This document shows positions 1-8,800 of a stretch of DNA of 64,000 nt, piece after piece. Location of the stretch: the NCBI RefSeq assembly GCF_000214175.1, contig NC_015564.1:1054001-1118000 (forward strand), written 5' to 3'. How positions within the stretch are numbered: position 1 is the first letter of the stretch; every line of letters starts with the position of its first letter. Below the pieces are notes generated by a model. It did not search any database. It was given only the letters and a program-made list of their open reading frames with translations, and was not told the origin of the DNA. Source of the stretch: Hoyosella subflava DQS3-9A1. Lineage in GTDB: Bacteria > Actinomycetota > Actinomycetes > Mycobacteriales > Mycobacteriaceae. The translations under genes were made by a program, and so were the position numbers.

Positions 1-434
1 CGAATGCGTGAATCGACGATTTCGAGCGCGGGTATGACGTAGTCAATCGCCCGCAGCGCGTCGGCGACCGTGACACCTGGCCCGCTCAGCTGTCGGCCGA
101 GTATGAACGCGATCTCGGGTTCGATGCGGGGCTGCAGGTACGTCGGTGTATCGATCGGCAGGTGCTCGAGATGGAACATTGACGTGAGTAAGTGGCCGTA
201 GTCGGGCTGGTTGACGCCCATCTGGGTTTGCATGGCAAGGGACGCGAGGCCGACTTTGTGCCCTTTGACGGTGTCGCCGCTCGCAAGCCACTGGTGAACG
301 ACTTCTTTCTGAATTCTGTAGGCGTCCCTGATCGTGGAGCCAGGGAATTGATCGACGACGGGCTCTATCGGCTTTCCTGTGTCGTAGGCGTCCAGGATTG
401 CCTGGGCGGCTTGGGAAATCGTTCCCGCTTCCAT
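1..434 (-). CDS. hsaE: 2-hydroxypenta-2,4-dienoate hydratase (HsaE/MhpD family), N-terminal part
   Basis: The gene runs off the left edge; about 144 N-terminal residues are visible. The protein begins MEAGTISQAAQAILDAYDTG and contains KGHKVGLASLAMQ followed by GVNQPDYGHL, the signature of the fumarylacetoacetase-like hydratases that add water to 2-hydroxydienoates in meta-cleavage pathways (HsaE in steroid-ring degradation, MhpD, BphE). The acidic metal-site segment RIEPEIAFILG follows. The ATG at 434 is preceded by a GGAG ribosome site about seven bases upstream. It diverges from korA across a KstR-type palindrome, which favours the steroid-pathway assignment; hsaG and hsaF would be expected beyond the edge. 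The family is clear; the exact substrate is inferred from the operator. Confidence 0.8.
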   Translation of the reverse strand, partial: MEAGTISQAAQAILDAYDTGKPIEPVVDQFPGSTIRDAYRIQKEVVHQWLASGDTVKGHKVGLASLAMQTQMGVNQPDYGHLLTSMFHLEHLPIDTPTYLQPRIEPEIAFILGRQLSGPGVTVADALRAIDYVIPALEIVDSRI

Positions 435-473
435 GTAACTCTCCGTCTGTTGGCGCTCTAGACCCTACTAGAA

Positions 474-493
474 TAGTAGAACGTGTTCTACTA
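474..493. promoter_or_regulatory. KstR-type operator palindrome
   Basis: TAGTAGAACGTGTTCTACTA is a perfect 9-bp inverted repeat around a 2-bp spacer. Its centre (477-490) matches the published mycobacterial KstR motif TnnAACnnGTTnnA at every fixed position. It lies 40 bases upstream of the hydratase start and 61 bases upstream of korA, so one bound repressor could cover both divergent promoters. KstR is the TetR-family repressor of cholesterol catabolism; no kstR gene lies in the window. Confidence 0.7.
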
Positions 494-553
494 GTGTGGA
501 AGGGGTAACGCGCGGATGATCCCGCGCGGACGTCGCACAAAGGACCACACCGA

Positions 554-2419
554 ATGGCAGACAACACGTCGGAACGGGTTGTTGTACGGTTCGCGGGGGA
601 TTCCGGGGACGGAATGCAGCTGACGGGGGAGCGCTTCGCTTCGTCCACTGCGATCTTCGGAAATGACCTCGCGACCCTCCCTGACTTCCCCGCCGAGATC
701 AGAGCTCCGCAGGGGACGATCCCAGGAGTCTCGTCGTTTCAGATTCACTTCGCTGGCCACGACATCCTGACGCCGGGTGACCGCCCGGACGTACTCGTCG
801 TCATGAATCCCGCCGCGCTCCGCGCGAACCTCAAAGATCTGCGCAGCGGCGGTGTGATCATCGCCAACAGTGACGAGTTCAGCAAGCGGAATCTGCAGAA
901 AGCCGGTTATAGCGCGAACCCGCTCGAAGACGATTCCCTCGATGGCTACCAGATCCATCCGGTAGCGATGACGTCACTCACGGAGGGTGCCGTCGCGCCT
1001 GCCGGAGTCGGCAAGAAAGACGCGTCGCGCTGCAAAAACATGTTCGCTCTGGGTCTGTTGTCTTGGATGTATCATCGCCCGGTCGAGCACACCGAAAAGT
1101 TCCTGCGCACCAAGTTCGCCAAAGCGCCGACCGTCGCCGAAGCGAACGTGCTTGCGCTGCATGCTGGCTGGAACTACGGCGAAACAATCGAGTCGTCGGT
1201 CGCGAGGGTCGAAATCCCGCCCGCACAACTGCCGCCGGGCAAGTACCGGCAGATCACCGGCAACATCGCCCTGGCCTACGGAATTGTCGCAGCAGGCCGC
1301 TGCACGCGCATGCCCGTGGTGCTCGGCTCCTACCCGATCACGCCCGCCAGCAGCATCCTGCACGAACTCAGCAAGCACAAGAACTTCGGCATCACCACCA
1401 TTCAGGCAGAAGACGAGATCGCGGCAGTGGGTGCCGCTCTCGGTGCGTCGTACGGCGGAGCGCTCGGCGTGACCACGACGTCCGGCCCGGGGCTTGCGCT
1501 GAAAGCCGAAACCATCGGGCTCGCGGTGATGACAGAACTTCCGCTCATCATCGTCGACGTGCAACGCGGCGGACCGTCGACGGGTCTGCCCACGAAGACA
1601 GAGCAAGCGGACTTGCTGCAGGCGTTCTGCGGGCGCAACGGGGAGTCGCCGGTCGCCGTGCTTGCCCCGTCGTCACCGGCGGACTGCTTCGATACCGCGC
1701 TAGAAGCAGCACGGATAGCGCTCACGTATCGAACGCCGGTCATCATTTTGTCTGATGGCATGATCGCGAACGGCAGCGAGCCGTGGCGGATCCCCGACGC
1801 AGAAACGCTTCCAGAATTCTCCGCCGGGTTTGCGACAGCCCCGAATGCCTCGGACGGGTCCGGTGACTTCTGGCCCTACCGGCGTGACCCCACCTCCCTC
1901 GCGCGTGACTGGGCAATTCCTGGTACGCCAGGGCTCGAGCATCGCATCGGCGGTCTGGAAAAGGCTGACGGAAAGGGCGGCATCTCCTACGACCCAGAGA
2001 ACCACGACACAATGGTGCGGCTGCGGCAGGCGAAAATCGAGGGGATCGCGGTGCCGGACCTCGAGGTCGATGACCCCACCGGTGACGCGGACGTCCTCGT
2101 GCTCGGATGGGGTTCGACGCTTGGGCCGATCGGTGCGGGCTGCCGCCGGGTGAGACGGCGAGGACTCAGTGTCGCGCAGGCACACCTGCGGTCTCTCAAT
2201 CCGATGCCAGCGAATCTCGGCGATGTGCTGAACAGCTACGAGCGAGTGATCGTTCCGGAGATGAATCTCGGGCAGCTCTCGATGATCCTTCGCGCCAAGT
2301 TCCTCATCGACATTGTGCCGTACACGAAGGTCAGCGGTATGCCATTCAAAGCTGAAGAGGTCGAGCAGATGCTCCTCGACCACATGACGCCGGAGTATCA
2401 CAAGGCAGGTGTGAAATGA
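554..2419 (+). CDS. korA: 2-oxoglutarate:ferredoxin oxidoreductase, fused gamma-alpha subunit
   Basis: A 621-residue protein. The N-terminal gamma domain (about residues 8-190) has GDSGDGMQLTGERFA. The alpha domain (about 215-600) has GSYPITPASSILHELS and TTSGPGLALKAE, typical of the pyrimidine-binding half of thiamine-diphosphate 2-oxoacid oxidoreductases. With KorB it converts 2-oxoglutarate to succinyl-CoA while reducing ferredoxin. In M. tuberculosis the orthologous pair (Rv2455c/Rv2454c) supports a CO2-sensitive alternative to 2-oxoglutarate dehydrogenase during fatty-acid growth. The start is preceded by AAAGGA. The gene shares ATGA with korB, showing translational coupling. The KstR-type site upstream suggests co-control with steroid catabolism. 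Confidence 0.93.
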   Translation: MADNTSERVVVRFAGDSGDGMQLTGERFASSTAIFGNDLATLPDFPAEIRAPQGTIPGVSSFQIHFAGHDILTPGDRPDVLVVMNPAALRANLKDLRSGGVIIANSDEFSKRNLQKAGYSANPLEDDSLDGYQIHPVAMTSLTEGAVAPAGVGKKDASRCKNMFALGLLSWMYHRPVEHTEKFLRTKFAKAPTVAEANVLALHAGWNYGETIESSVARVEIPPAQLPPGKYRQITGNIALAYGIVAAGRCTRMPVVLGSYPITPASSILHELSKHKNFGITTIQAEDEIAAVGAALGASYGGALGVTTTSGPGLALKAETIGLAVMTELPLIIVDVQRGGPSTGLPTKTEQADLLQAFCGRNGESPVAVLAPSSPADCFDTALEAARIALTYRTPVIILSDGMIANGSEPWRIPDAETLPEFSAGFATAPNASDGSGDFWPYRRDPTSLARDWAIPGTPGLEHRIGGLEKADGKGGISYDPENHDTMVRLRQAKIEGIAVPDLEVDDPTGDADVLVLGWGSTLGPIGAGCRRVRRRGLSVAQAHLRSLNPMPANLGDVLNSYERVIVPEMNLGQLSMILRAKFLIDIVPYTKVSGMPFKAEEVEQMLLDHMTPEYHKAGVK

Positions 2420-3348
2420 ACGGGCTCAACTTGATACCGCTGAGCGACGCCCCGTACAGAGCGAAGGATTTCAAATCTGACCAGGAAGTGCGCTGGTGTC
2501 CCGGCTGCGGCGATTACGTCGTGCTGAACGCCGTGCAGGCGTTCTTACCGACGCTCGGCATCAAACGCGAGAACCTGGTCTTTATCTCGGGCATCGGCTG
2601 CTCGTCCCGGTTCCCGTACTACTTAAACACCTACGGCATGCACTCGATCCACGGGCGCGCACCTGCTATCGCGACAGGGCTCGCGGTCTCGCGGCCAGAC
2701 CTGTCAGTGTGGGTAGTGACAGGCGATGGCGACGCATTGTCGATCGGCGGCAACCACTTCATCCACGCGCTGCGCCGCAACGTCAACCTCAAGATCCTGC
2801 TGTTCAACAACCGTATCTATGGACTGACGAAGGGACAGTACTCGCCGACGTCGGAAGCCGGGAAAGTCACGACGTCGACGCCGATGGGGTCTCTCGATCA
2901 CCCTTTCAATCCGGTCTCGCTCGCACTCGGCGCGGAAGCCACATTCGTCGCGCGCGCGATCGATTCGGACCGGAAGGGTTTGACCGAGATACTCGAAGCG
3001 GCGGCGCATCACCGCGGATCGGCGTTCATTGAGATCTACCAAAACTGCCCGATCTTCAACCAGGGTGCATTCGATGCGCTCAAAACCGAGGAAGGGGAGT
3101 CACAGCTTCTTCGGCTACGCGCGGGGGTGGAGGTCGACGGGAAGGTGCACGATCCCGGCGACCCCGACCCTACTGGCGCGTTTGCACTGTCACGTATGAG
3201 TGACCGCACGCCGATAGGGATTTTCCGGCAGGTCGAACGACCTACTTACGACGATCTAGCGCGCGAACAGGTGGCGCGAGCGCGGGAGGCGGAGGCGCCT
3301 GATCTGCAGCGGCTGCTCGATGGGCATGACACCTGGATTGTTGGTTAG
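2416..3348 (+). CDS. korB: 2-oxoglutarate:ferredoxin oxidoreductase, beta subunit
   Basis: A 310-residue protein whose start overlaps the korA stop. WCPGCGDY at residues 27-34 supplies two of the cysteines for the [4Fe-4S] cluster; ISGIGCSSRFP supplies another. VTGDGDALSIGGNHFIHA followed by LLFNNRIYGLTKGQ is the thiamine-diphosphate/magnesium site (GDG...N). Length and motifs match actinobacterial KorB, which receives electrons from the ThDP-bound intermediate and passes them to ferredoxin. A strong hairpin follows about 23 bases after the stop, consistent with a bicistronic korAB transcript. Confidence 0.94.
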   Translation: MNGLNLIPLSDAPYRAKDFKSDQEVRWCPGCGDYVVLNAVQAFLPTLGIKRENLVFISGIGCSSRFPYYLNTYGMHSIHGRAPAIATGLAVSRPDLSVWVVTGDGDALSIGGNHFIHALRRNVNLKILLFNNRIYGLTKGQYSPTSEAGKVTTSTPMGSLDHPFNPVSLALGAEATFVARAIDSDRKGLTEILEAAAHHRGSAFIEIYQNCPIFNQGAFDALKTEEGESQLLRLRAGVEVDGKVHDPGDPDPTGAFALSRMSDRTPIGIFRQVERPTYDDLAREQVARAREAEAPDLQRLLDGHDTWIVG

Positions 3349-3371
3349 CATACTTCCGACTTTTTCACGAG

Positions 3372-3413
3372 AACGCGACTTCTCCACGGCTACGCTGATG
3401 GAGAAGTCGCGTT
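3372..3413. terminator. Bidirectional hairpin terminator after korB
   Basis: A perfect 14-bp inverted repeat (AACGCGACTTCTCC at 3372-3385 and its complement at 3400-3413) around a 14-base loop. It sits between the convergent ends of korB and the small secreted-protein gene. It has no long U-tract, as is usual for high-GC actinobacterial hairpin terminators. Confidence 0.65.
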
Positions 3414-3446
3414 TCCAGCGCGAAGGTATTAGATGAATTTTTCTTT

Positions 3447-3866
3447 CTAGCTGCCGGAGATGCTCCCGAAACCGCCGCCCCCATTGCCGCCGCCATTCGC
3501 GGTGGGGATGACGAAGGGGCCATTTATCCGAGCGAAAGGAATCATGTCGGAGTCTTCGCAGTAGGTCTGTGTGAAGTACGTCCCGTCGGGAAGCGAATCG
3601 AATGTGAAGGTCCCTACGAGCACTCCGTCGTCATCGGAAAGGTGCCGGTCGTCGGTGTAAGAGAGGTCATTCGTAACTACCATTAGCGAGCAATTGAAGC
3701 CCGGCTCCCCGGTCAGGTCGAGTGCAAAGGAGATTTCGTCTCCGCTCGCTGCGACGTCAGCGGTTCCAGTGACAGCTGCCATGCTAGCGCCCGCGCCAAC
3801 TGCAAGGGCAACAGCAGTTGCGCTGATGACCGCAGTTGTTCGTCCAATGATTCGATTTCCAACCAC
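3447..3866 (-). CDS. Small secreted protein, unknown function
   Basis: A 139-residue protein with a clear Sec signal: basic start VGNRIIGRTT, hydrophobic stretch AVISATAVALAVGAGASMA, and probable cleavage after AVTGTA or SMA. The mature part holds three cysteines and ends in a glycine-rich tail, GGGNGGGGFGSISGS. The GTG start at 3866 is chosen because AAGGAG lies eight bases upstream. Its C-terminal GSxxGS resembles the end of the remnant at 20662-20910. No known domain is recognised; a small extracellular or cell-envelope protein is the most that can be said. Confidence 0.7.
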   Translation of the reverse strand: MVGNRIIGRTTAVISATAVALAVGAGASMAAVTGTADVAASGDEISFALDLTGEPGFNCSLMVVTNDLSYTDDRHLSDDDGVLVGTFTFDSLPDGTYFTQTYCEDSDMIPFARINGPFVIPTANGGGNGGGGFGSISGS

Positions 3867-4502
3867 AGATTTCTCCTTTGTCTTATTGATTGAATCTGCC
3901 GATCGATGGCCTCAGTGAATAAACTGAGTGGCACATTTTATTCGTGTAGATCTCCGAATCTTAGAAAGTTCACCTCCCCGGCGACTGCGCCTTATTGCGA
4001 CGAGGCACAATTACCGGTAGACCGAACGGTATTAGCGTGCCGCACGTGATCTATGTGACCGACGGTGCTTTGGCAGAATATAACGAACCTCACTATGAGC
4101 AAGTATGATTTGCGCAAATTAGGCTGTTTGACCGACATCCGCGAGCAATGCGCCACGCTGCGACTACTCCACCAGGCCACCAGGAAGTAGGTTTGCCTGA
4201 GCCCGCGTCGAACAGCCACCGCCTGGGTCTCCACGGTAAGACGTTGTGCGTGAGCCGCATAGACCGTGCGCGTGACAGCGAACCGTCACTGCTTTAGCAG
4301 GGCACGTTGATCACGGTTGGAGACAACAGTCCGATCATCGTGGTGCCGCGGCGCCGTTCCTCAGATCCTCCAGGAACGCCGTTCGGGCAAGCGTTCGGAT
4401 GCCTCCGACCTCCCCCGGGGGACAACCATGATCATTTTCCGTCGTGCAATGATTCTGTAACGCGTATGGTCGCGTGCGGGTGCGCTAGGGAGCAGGGGGA
4501 CT
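3867..4502. other. 636-bp intergenic region, partly AT-richer
   Basis: No convincing gene is present. The first 270 bases are noticeably richer in A+T than the rest of the window. A short inverted repeat, CTCAGT (3911-3916) with ACTGAG (3923-3928), lies about 45-60 bases upstream of the secreted-protein start and could be an operator. The few open frames here (for example 3992-4234 on the minus strand and 4307-4690 on the plus strand) lack ribosome sites and protein-like composition. Confidence 0.5.
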
Positions 4503-5111
4503 ATGCGTTCGTATTTTTCCATGGGTGTGTTGGCAGCCACCTGCGTTATAGGCGTTGGTTGTTCAACGACGGTAGTGACCGCCGGGACCGATCCCACTAC
4601 GTCATCAGTAGTGAACACTCCAGCGGAGTCTGCATCGCCCATAATCACGCCAACCGAGCCCGATGGCTTGGGACAAGAGCCAGATGTTGACGTGCCCGCA
4701 GTCGTTCCCACAGCTACGGAGGCACAGCGACAGGCTCCCGTGCCTGATGAGGATTCCGGCGACTGGGACCAGAACAACTGCGACCCAGCCATGGACGGTA
4801 CGTACCACTTTCCAGACGGGACGGTGGGAACGCTACCCGGATGCATCGCCAACTATGGCGTCGTAGAGGGCAACCCGAGCTACCCCTTCTGCGGCGGGCA
4901 GATCTGCATCGGTGACGACGGAAATCCTGTGTTGACCGTCAAACAATCCAATACAGGCGAGACGATCTACTGTGACGCCTCCTGGTGCTACCGCGCAGAC
5001 GGCACGGAGATATCGATGGCCGAGATGCCGAACCCGGATGGTCGCCCGAACCATGCGAACAGCCATGAAGAGGCCTGCGAGTGGGGGTACCTTCCGGCGG
5101 AAGACTGCTAA
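4503..5111 (+). CDS. Cysteine-rich lipoprotein, unknown function
   Basis: A 202-residue protein starting after AGGGGGA. MRSYFSMGVLAATCVIGVGC ends in a lipobox, with the lipidated cysteine at residue 20. A threonine/proline/acidic linker (about 21-85) precedes a compact C-terminal domain of about 115 residues with nine cysteines (for example NNCDP, PFCGGQICIG, YCDASWCY, EACEW, EDC), implying disulfide bonding outside the membrane. The family is not recognised. It stands alone between the intergenic region and the convergent Lrp gene. Confidence 0.75.
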   Translation: MRSYFSMGVLAATCVIGVGCSTTVVTAGTDPTTSSVVNTPAESASPIITPTEPDGLGQEPDVDVPAVVPTATEAQRQAPVPDEDSGDWDQNNCDPAMDGTYHFPDGTVGTLPGCIANYGVVEGNPSYPFCGGQICIGDDGNPVLTVKQSNTGETIYCDASWCYRADGTEISMAEMPNPDGRPNHANSHEEACEWGYLPAEDC

Positions 5112-5160
5112 CGGGCTCCACCAGCGAAACTTCTGCAGTGCGAGTTTGGGTGGCAGCGCA

Positions 5161-5640
5161 TCATCCCAGCTCTTGCGCCAGCGCGTCGATCAGTGGCACG
5201 ACCCGCAGCGGTATCCTCCGGCTCAGGACAATTTCGGTGCGCGTCCTAACCACACCTGGCGTGCCGATGATCCGCTGGATTACCCGTTCGAGTTCGTGAT
5301 TGTCTTTCGCCACGACCTGGCAGATCAGGTCGCCTTCACCGGCGATCGAATCGGCCGCGATGACCTCTGGAATGGCGGCGAGCAATCGGCTTGTCTGATC
5401 GAGCTGACCCTGGGCCAGATGTATATGAATGTAGGCCAATCCGCTGAAGCCAAGGCCTACTGGCGAGATCTGCGGGGCGTAACTCTCTATCACGCCTTCC
5501 CGCTGTAGTTTGTCGATTCGTGCCTGAGCGGTCCCGCGCGCGATTCCGAGCTGCCGAGCATATTCCCGCACACCAGCACGGGGTTGCTCGACGAGTAATC
5601 GCAGGATGGTCAGGTCGAGACGATCAAATTGCTGGGGCAT
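5161..5640 (-). CDS. Lrp/AsnC-family transcriptional regulator
   Basis: A 159-residue protein. Residues 5-50 form the AsnC-type winged helix (LDLTILRLLVEQPRAGVREY...GIARGTAQARIDKLQREGVI), followed by the RAM/ligand-binding alpha-beta domain (about 65-150). Members respond to amino acids or related 2-oxoacids. It diverges from the indolepyruvate:ferredoxin oxidoreductase gene with a 204-bp shared upstream region, so it probably controls that gene in response to an amino acid. A short inverted repeat CACCT/AGGTG at 5643-5659, just upstream of its start, might be an autoregulatory site. The ligand cannot be told from sequence. Confidence 0.88.
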   Translation of the reverse strand: MPQQFDRLDLTILRLLVEQPRAGVREYARQLGIARGTAQARIDKLQREGVIESYAPQISPVGLGFSGLAYIHIHLAQGQLDQTSRLLAAIPEVIAADSIAGEGDLICQVVAKDNHELERVIQRIIGTPGVVRTRTEIVLSRRIPLRVVPLIDALAQELG

Positions 5641-5844
5641 CGCACCTCGTATGCAGGTGGCTCACCATCGGTGTGCCGGGGCTCACCATGACTGTACCAA
5701 TGGCCCATTGTGTTGTGCATCACTTGCGGCCAATCGGGGATCTCAGGCTAACTAGTAGTCACATGGACATTTATGAGCCGGATCACACCCGATTCTGGCT
5801 CACGCCGGGAGTCACCCATTCCAGGCGCGACAGGAGGTGCCACG

Positions 5845-8800
5845 ATGACCACGTCCGAGGCTGCCCACGGTGCGGATATCACCACCGGAGGCAAAAGGAA
5901 AAGCCAGTCTTTCTACCTTGATGAGCGGTACGAGCGCGAAGACGGCGTCGTATACCTCACAGGCATTCAGGCCCTGGTCCGCATGCTCCTCGATCGCGCA
6001 CGTCAGGACCGCCGTGCGGGGCTGAAAACTGCGACGTTCGTATCTGGCTATGAGGGCTCGCCGCTCGCTGGCTATGACCTTGAATTGATCCGGCAGCGCA
6101 ATCTTGTCAGCACCCTCGACGTCGTCCACCAGCCCGGCCTGAACGAAGAGTACGGCGCGACCGCGGTGATGGGCAGCCAGCTCACGCGAAACGTCGGCAC
6201 CTTCAATCGGGACGGTGTGACGGGCATCTGGTACGGCAAAGCGCCCGGCCTGGACCGCTCGACTGACGCGTTGCGCCACGCCAACATGATCGGCACGGAC
6301 CCGATGGGCGGTGCGGTGGCTCTGGTCGGTGATGATCCTGGTGCGAAATCGTCGACTATTCCGTCGGCATCGGAAGCGCTCATGGCAGATATGTACATGC
6401 CGGTCCTATATCCGGCTGATAGCCAGGATATCGTCGAACTTGGTTTGCACGCGCAGTACATGTCCCGCTTCACCGGTTTGTGGACGGGTTTAAAAGTCGT
6501 CACTGCCGTAGCTGACGGGGCCGGTACGGTCCAAGTTCACCCGCACCTGTCGTCACCGTTGCTGGGGCACTCGGAGCCCAGCAAGCATCAGCCGACCGGG
6601 ATGGTGCTCGGTCAAACGCTTATGGCTCTCGAGCGCAGCCTGCATCAGACCCGGCTTCCGCGTGCGCTTGAATACGCCCGTAACAATGGGCTCAACAAGA
6701 TCACCCGAAGTGGCGGCACCGATCGGATTGGTGTCATCACATCCGGCAAGACCTACCTCGACCTGCAGAGCGCGTTCCGCACGCTCGGTATCACGGAGAC
6801 TGACCTCGCTCGCTTTGGTATTCGCGTGCTCAAGCTCGGCATGGTGTACCCCTTGGAGCCGCGAATCATCGAAACGTTCGCTGACGGTCTCGAAGAGATC
6901 ATCGTCGTTGAGGAGAAACACTCCTTCATCGAAAGTGCGGTGCGCGATCTTCTCTACGGTCGTGTCAACGCTCCCCGCGTCATCGGACGGAAAGCAACTG
7001 ACGGTTCCGTACTGTTCCCAGTGACCGGCGAACTCGACCTCGACGCTGTCGCGCGAGGTATGGCGAAGGCGCTGAAACCACGCGGTATCGATTCGGTGCA
7101 AGCCTGGTATCGCCGACCGCGCCCGCACACGTTGTCGCTCCCGCTCGCGGTGCGTAGTCCGTACTTCTGCTCGGGCTGTCCACACAACAGCTCAACGAAG
7201 GTCGACGACAACACGCTCGTCGGTGGTGGCATCGGCTGCCACGCCATGGTCTTGCTGATGGACGAGAAGCAGGTCGGCAACGTCACGGGTGCCACCCAGA
7301 TGGGCGGCGAGGGTGTGCAGTGGATAGGCATGGCGCCGTTCCTCGAGGAAGGTCACCTCGTCCAGAACATTGGTGACGGTACGTTCATGCATTCGGGTTC
7401 ACTCGCGGTCCGCGCTGCCGTCGCTGCTGGTGTGAATATCACGTACAAGCTGCTCTACAACAGCGCCGTCGCGATGACGGGCGGGCAGCACCCAGTTGGC
7501 GAGATGACCATCGAGCAGATCACGAAGATCCTCATCGACGAGCGTGTCGCGAGGGTCGTCATCACGAGTGACAATCCGAAGCGCATCAACCGCAGGGCTT
7601 TACCCAAGGGGGTGGCCGTCCGCCCGCGTGACGACCTCATGGACGTCCAGCGCGAACTCGCCAAGGTACCGGGAGTTACGGTGCTGATCCACGATCAGGA
7701 GTGCGCTGCCCAGAAGCGGCGGAAGCGCAAGCGCGGCAAGATTGCCACACCTACCACGAAGGTGATGATCAACGAGCGCGTGTGCGAAGGCTGCGGCGAC
7801 TGCGGTGAGAAGTCCAACTGCCTGTCGGTGCAGCCCACCGACACCGAGTTTGGGCGCAAGACTCAGATCAACCAGTCATCGTGCAACCTCGACTACTCGT
7901 GCCTGAAGGGCGACTGCCCGTCGTTCATGACGATCACACCAGGGGAGAAGCCGCAGCATCAGATGTTGCCGCCATTGGGGCTCGACGACCTGCCGCACCC
8001 GAAGTACTACTCGGGCCGTGACGAGTTCGATATGCGCGTCATGGGCATCGGTGGCACGGGTGTGGTGACTGTTAGTCAGGTCCTCGCCATGGCGTCTGTC
8101 ATCGACGGTCACGCGGTGCGCACTCTCGACCAGACCGGTCTCGCTCAGAAGGGCGGCGCCGTCGTATCCGACATCAAGATGACCGATGGCCCCGAACAGC
8201 TGTCAGCGAAGGTCGGCGAGGGCTCATGCGACCTGTATCTGGGGTGTGACGCGCTCGTCGCGACTGACCCGCAGAACCTTCGCGTAGCGTCTCCCAGCAA
8301 AACCATCGCGGTGGTCTCTACTACTCACGTCGCAACAGGAAAGATGATCACCGATACCAGCGAGGTGTATCCGGCCGACGCGTCGATCCACTCTGCGATC
8401 GACGCGGTCACCAAGCAAGTCCATTACCTCGATGCGATCGATCTCGCCGACCGGCTCTTCGGCGATGAGCAGTACGCGAACATGATTCTCGTGGGCGCGG
8501 CACTGCAGACAGGCGTATTGCCGATCAGTGAGTCCGCCATCGAGCAGGCCATCGTGCTGAACGGTGTCGCTGTGGAGAAGAACCTTCAGGCGCTGCGTCG
8601 GGGACGGCAGTCCGTCGCGGATCCGGCTGCGCTCGCGGCAGCGATGCGCCAGGAACCAAAGAAGCGGGAGATTTCCGCTCGTGCTCGTCAGTTGGGCGCA
8701 TTGATCGGCCTGCCTGCGCAATCCGAGTCGATCGACATGCGCATCGACGAACTGATCGCCTACCAGGATGAGAAGTACGCGAAGAAGTTCGTCGCGTTCG

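Noticed and set aside
3992-4690. Open frames at 3992-4234 (minus) and 4307-4690 (plus)
   Set aside because: No ribosome site and unnatural composition; the second also overlaps the start of the lipoprotein gene out of frame.
5773-5844. Upstream start for the fused oxidoreductase at 5773
   Set aside because: AGGAGG with correct spacing precedes ATG 5845, and the extra 24 residues are not family-like.
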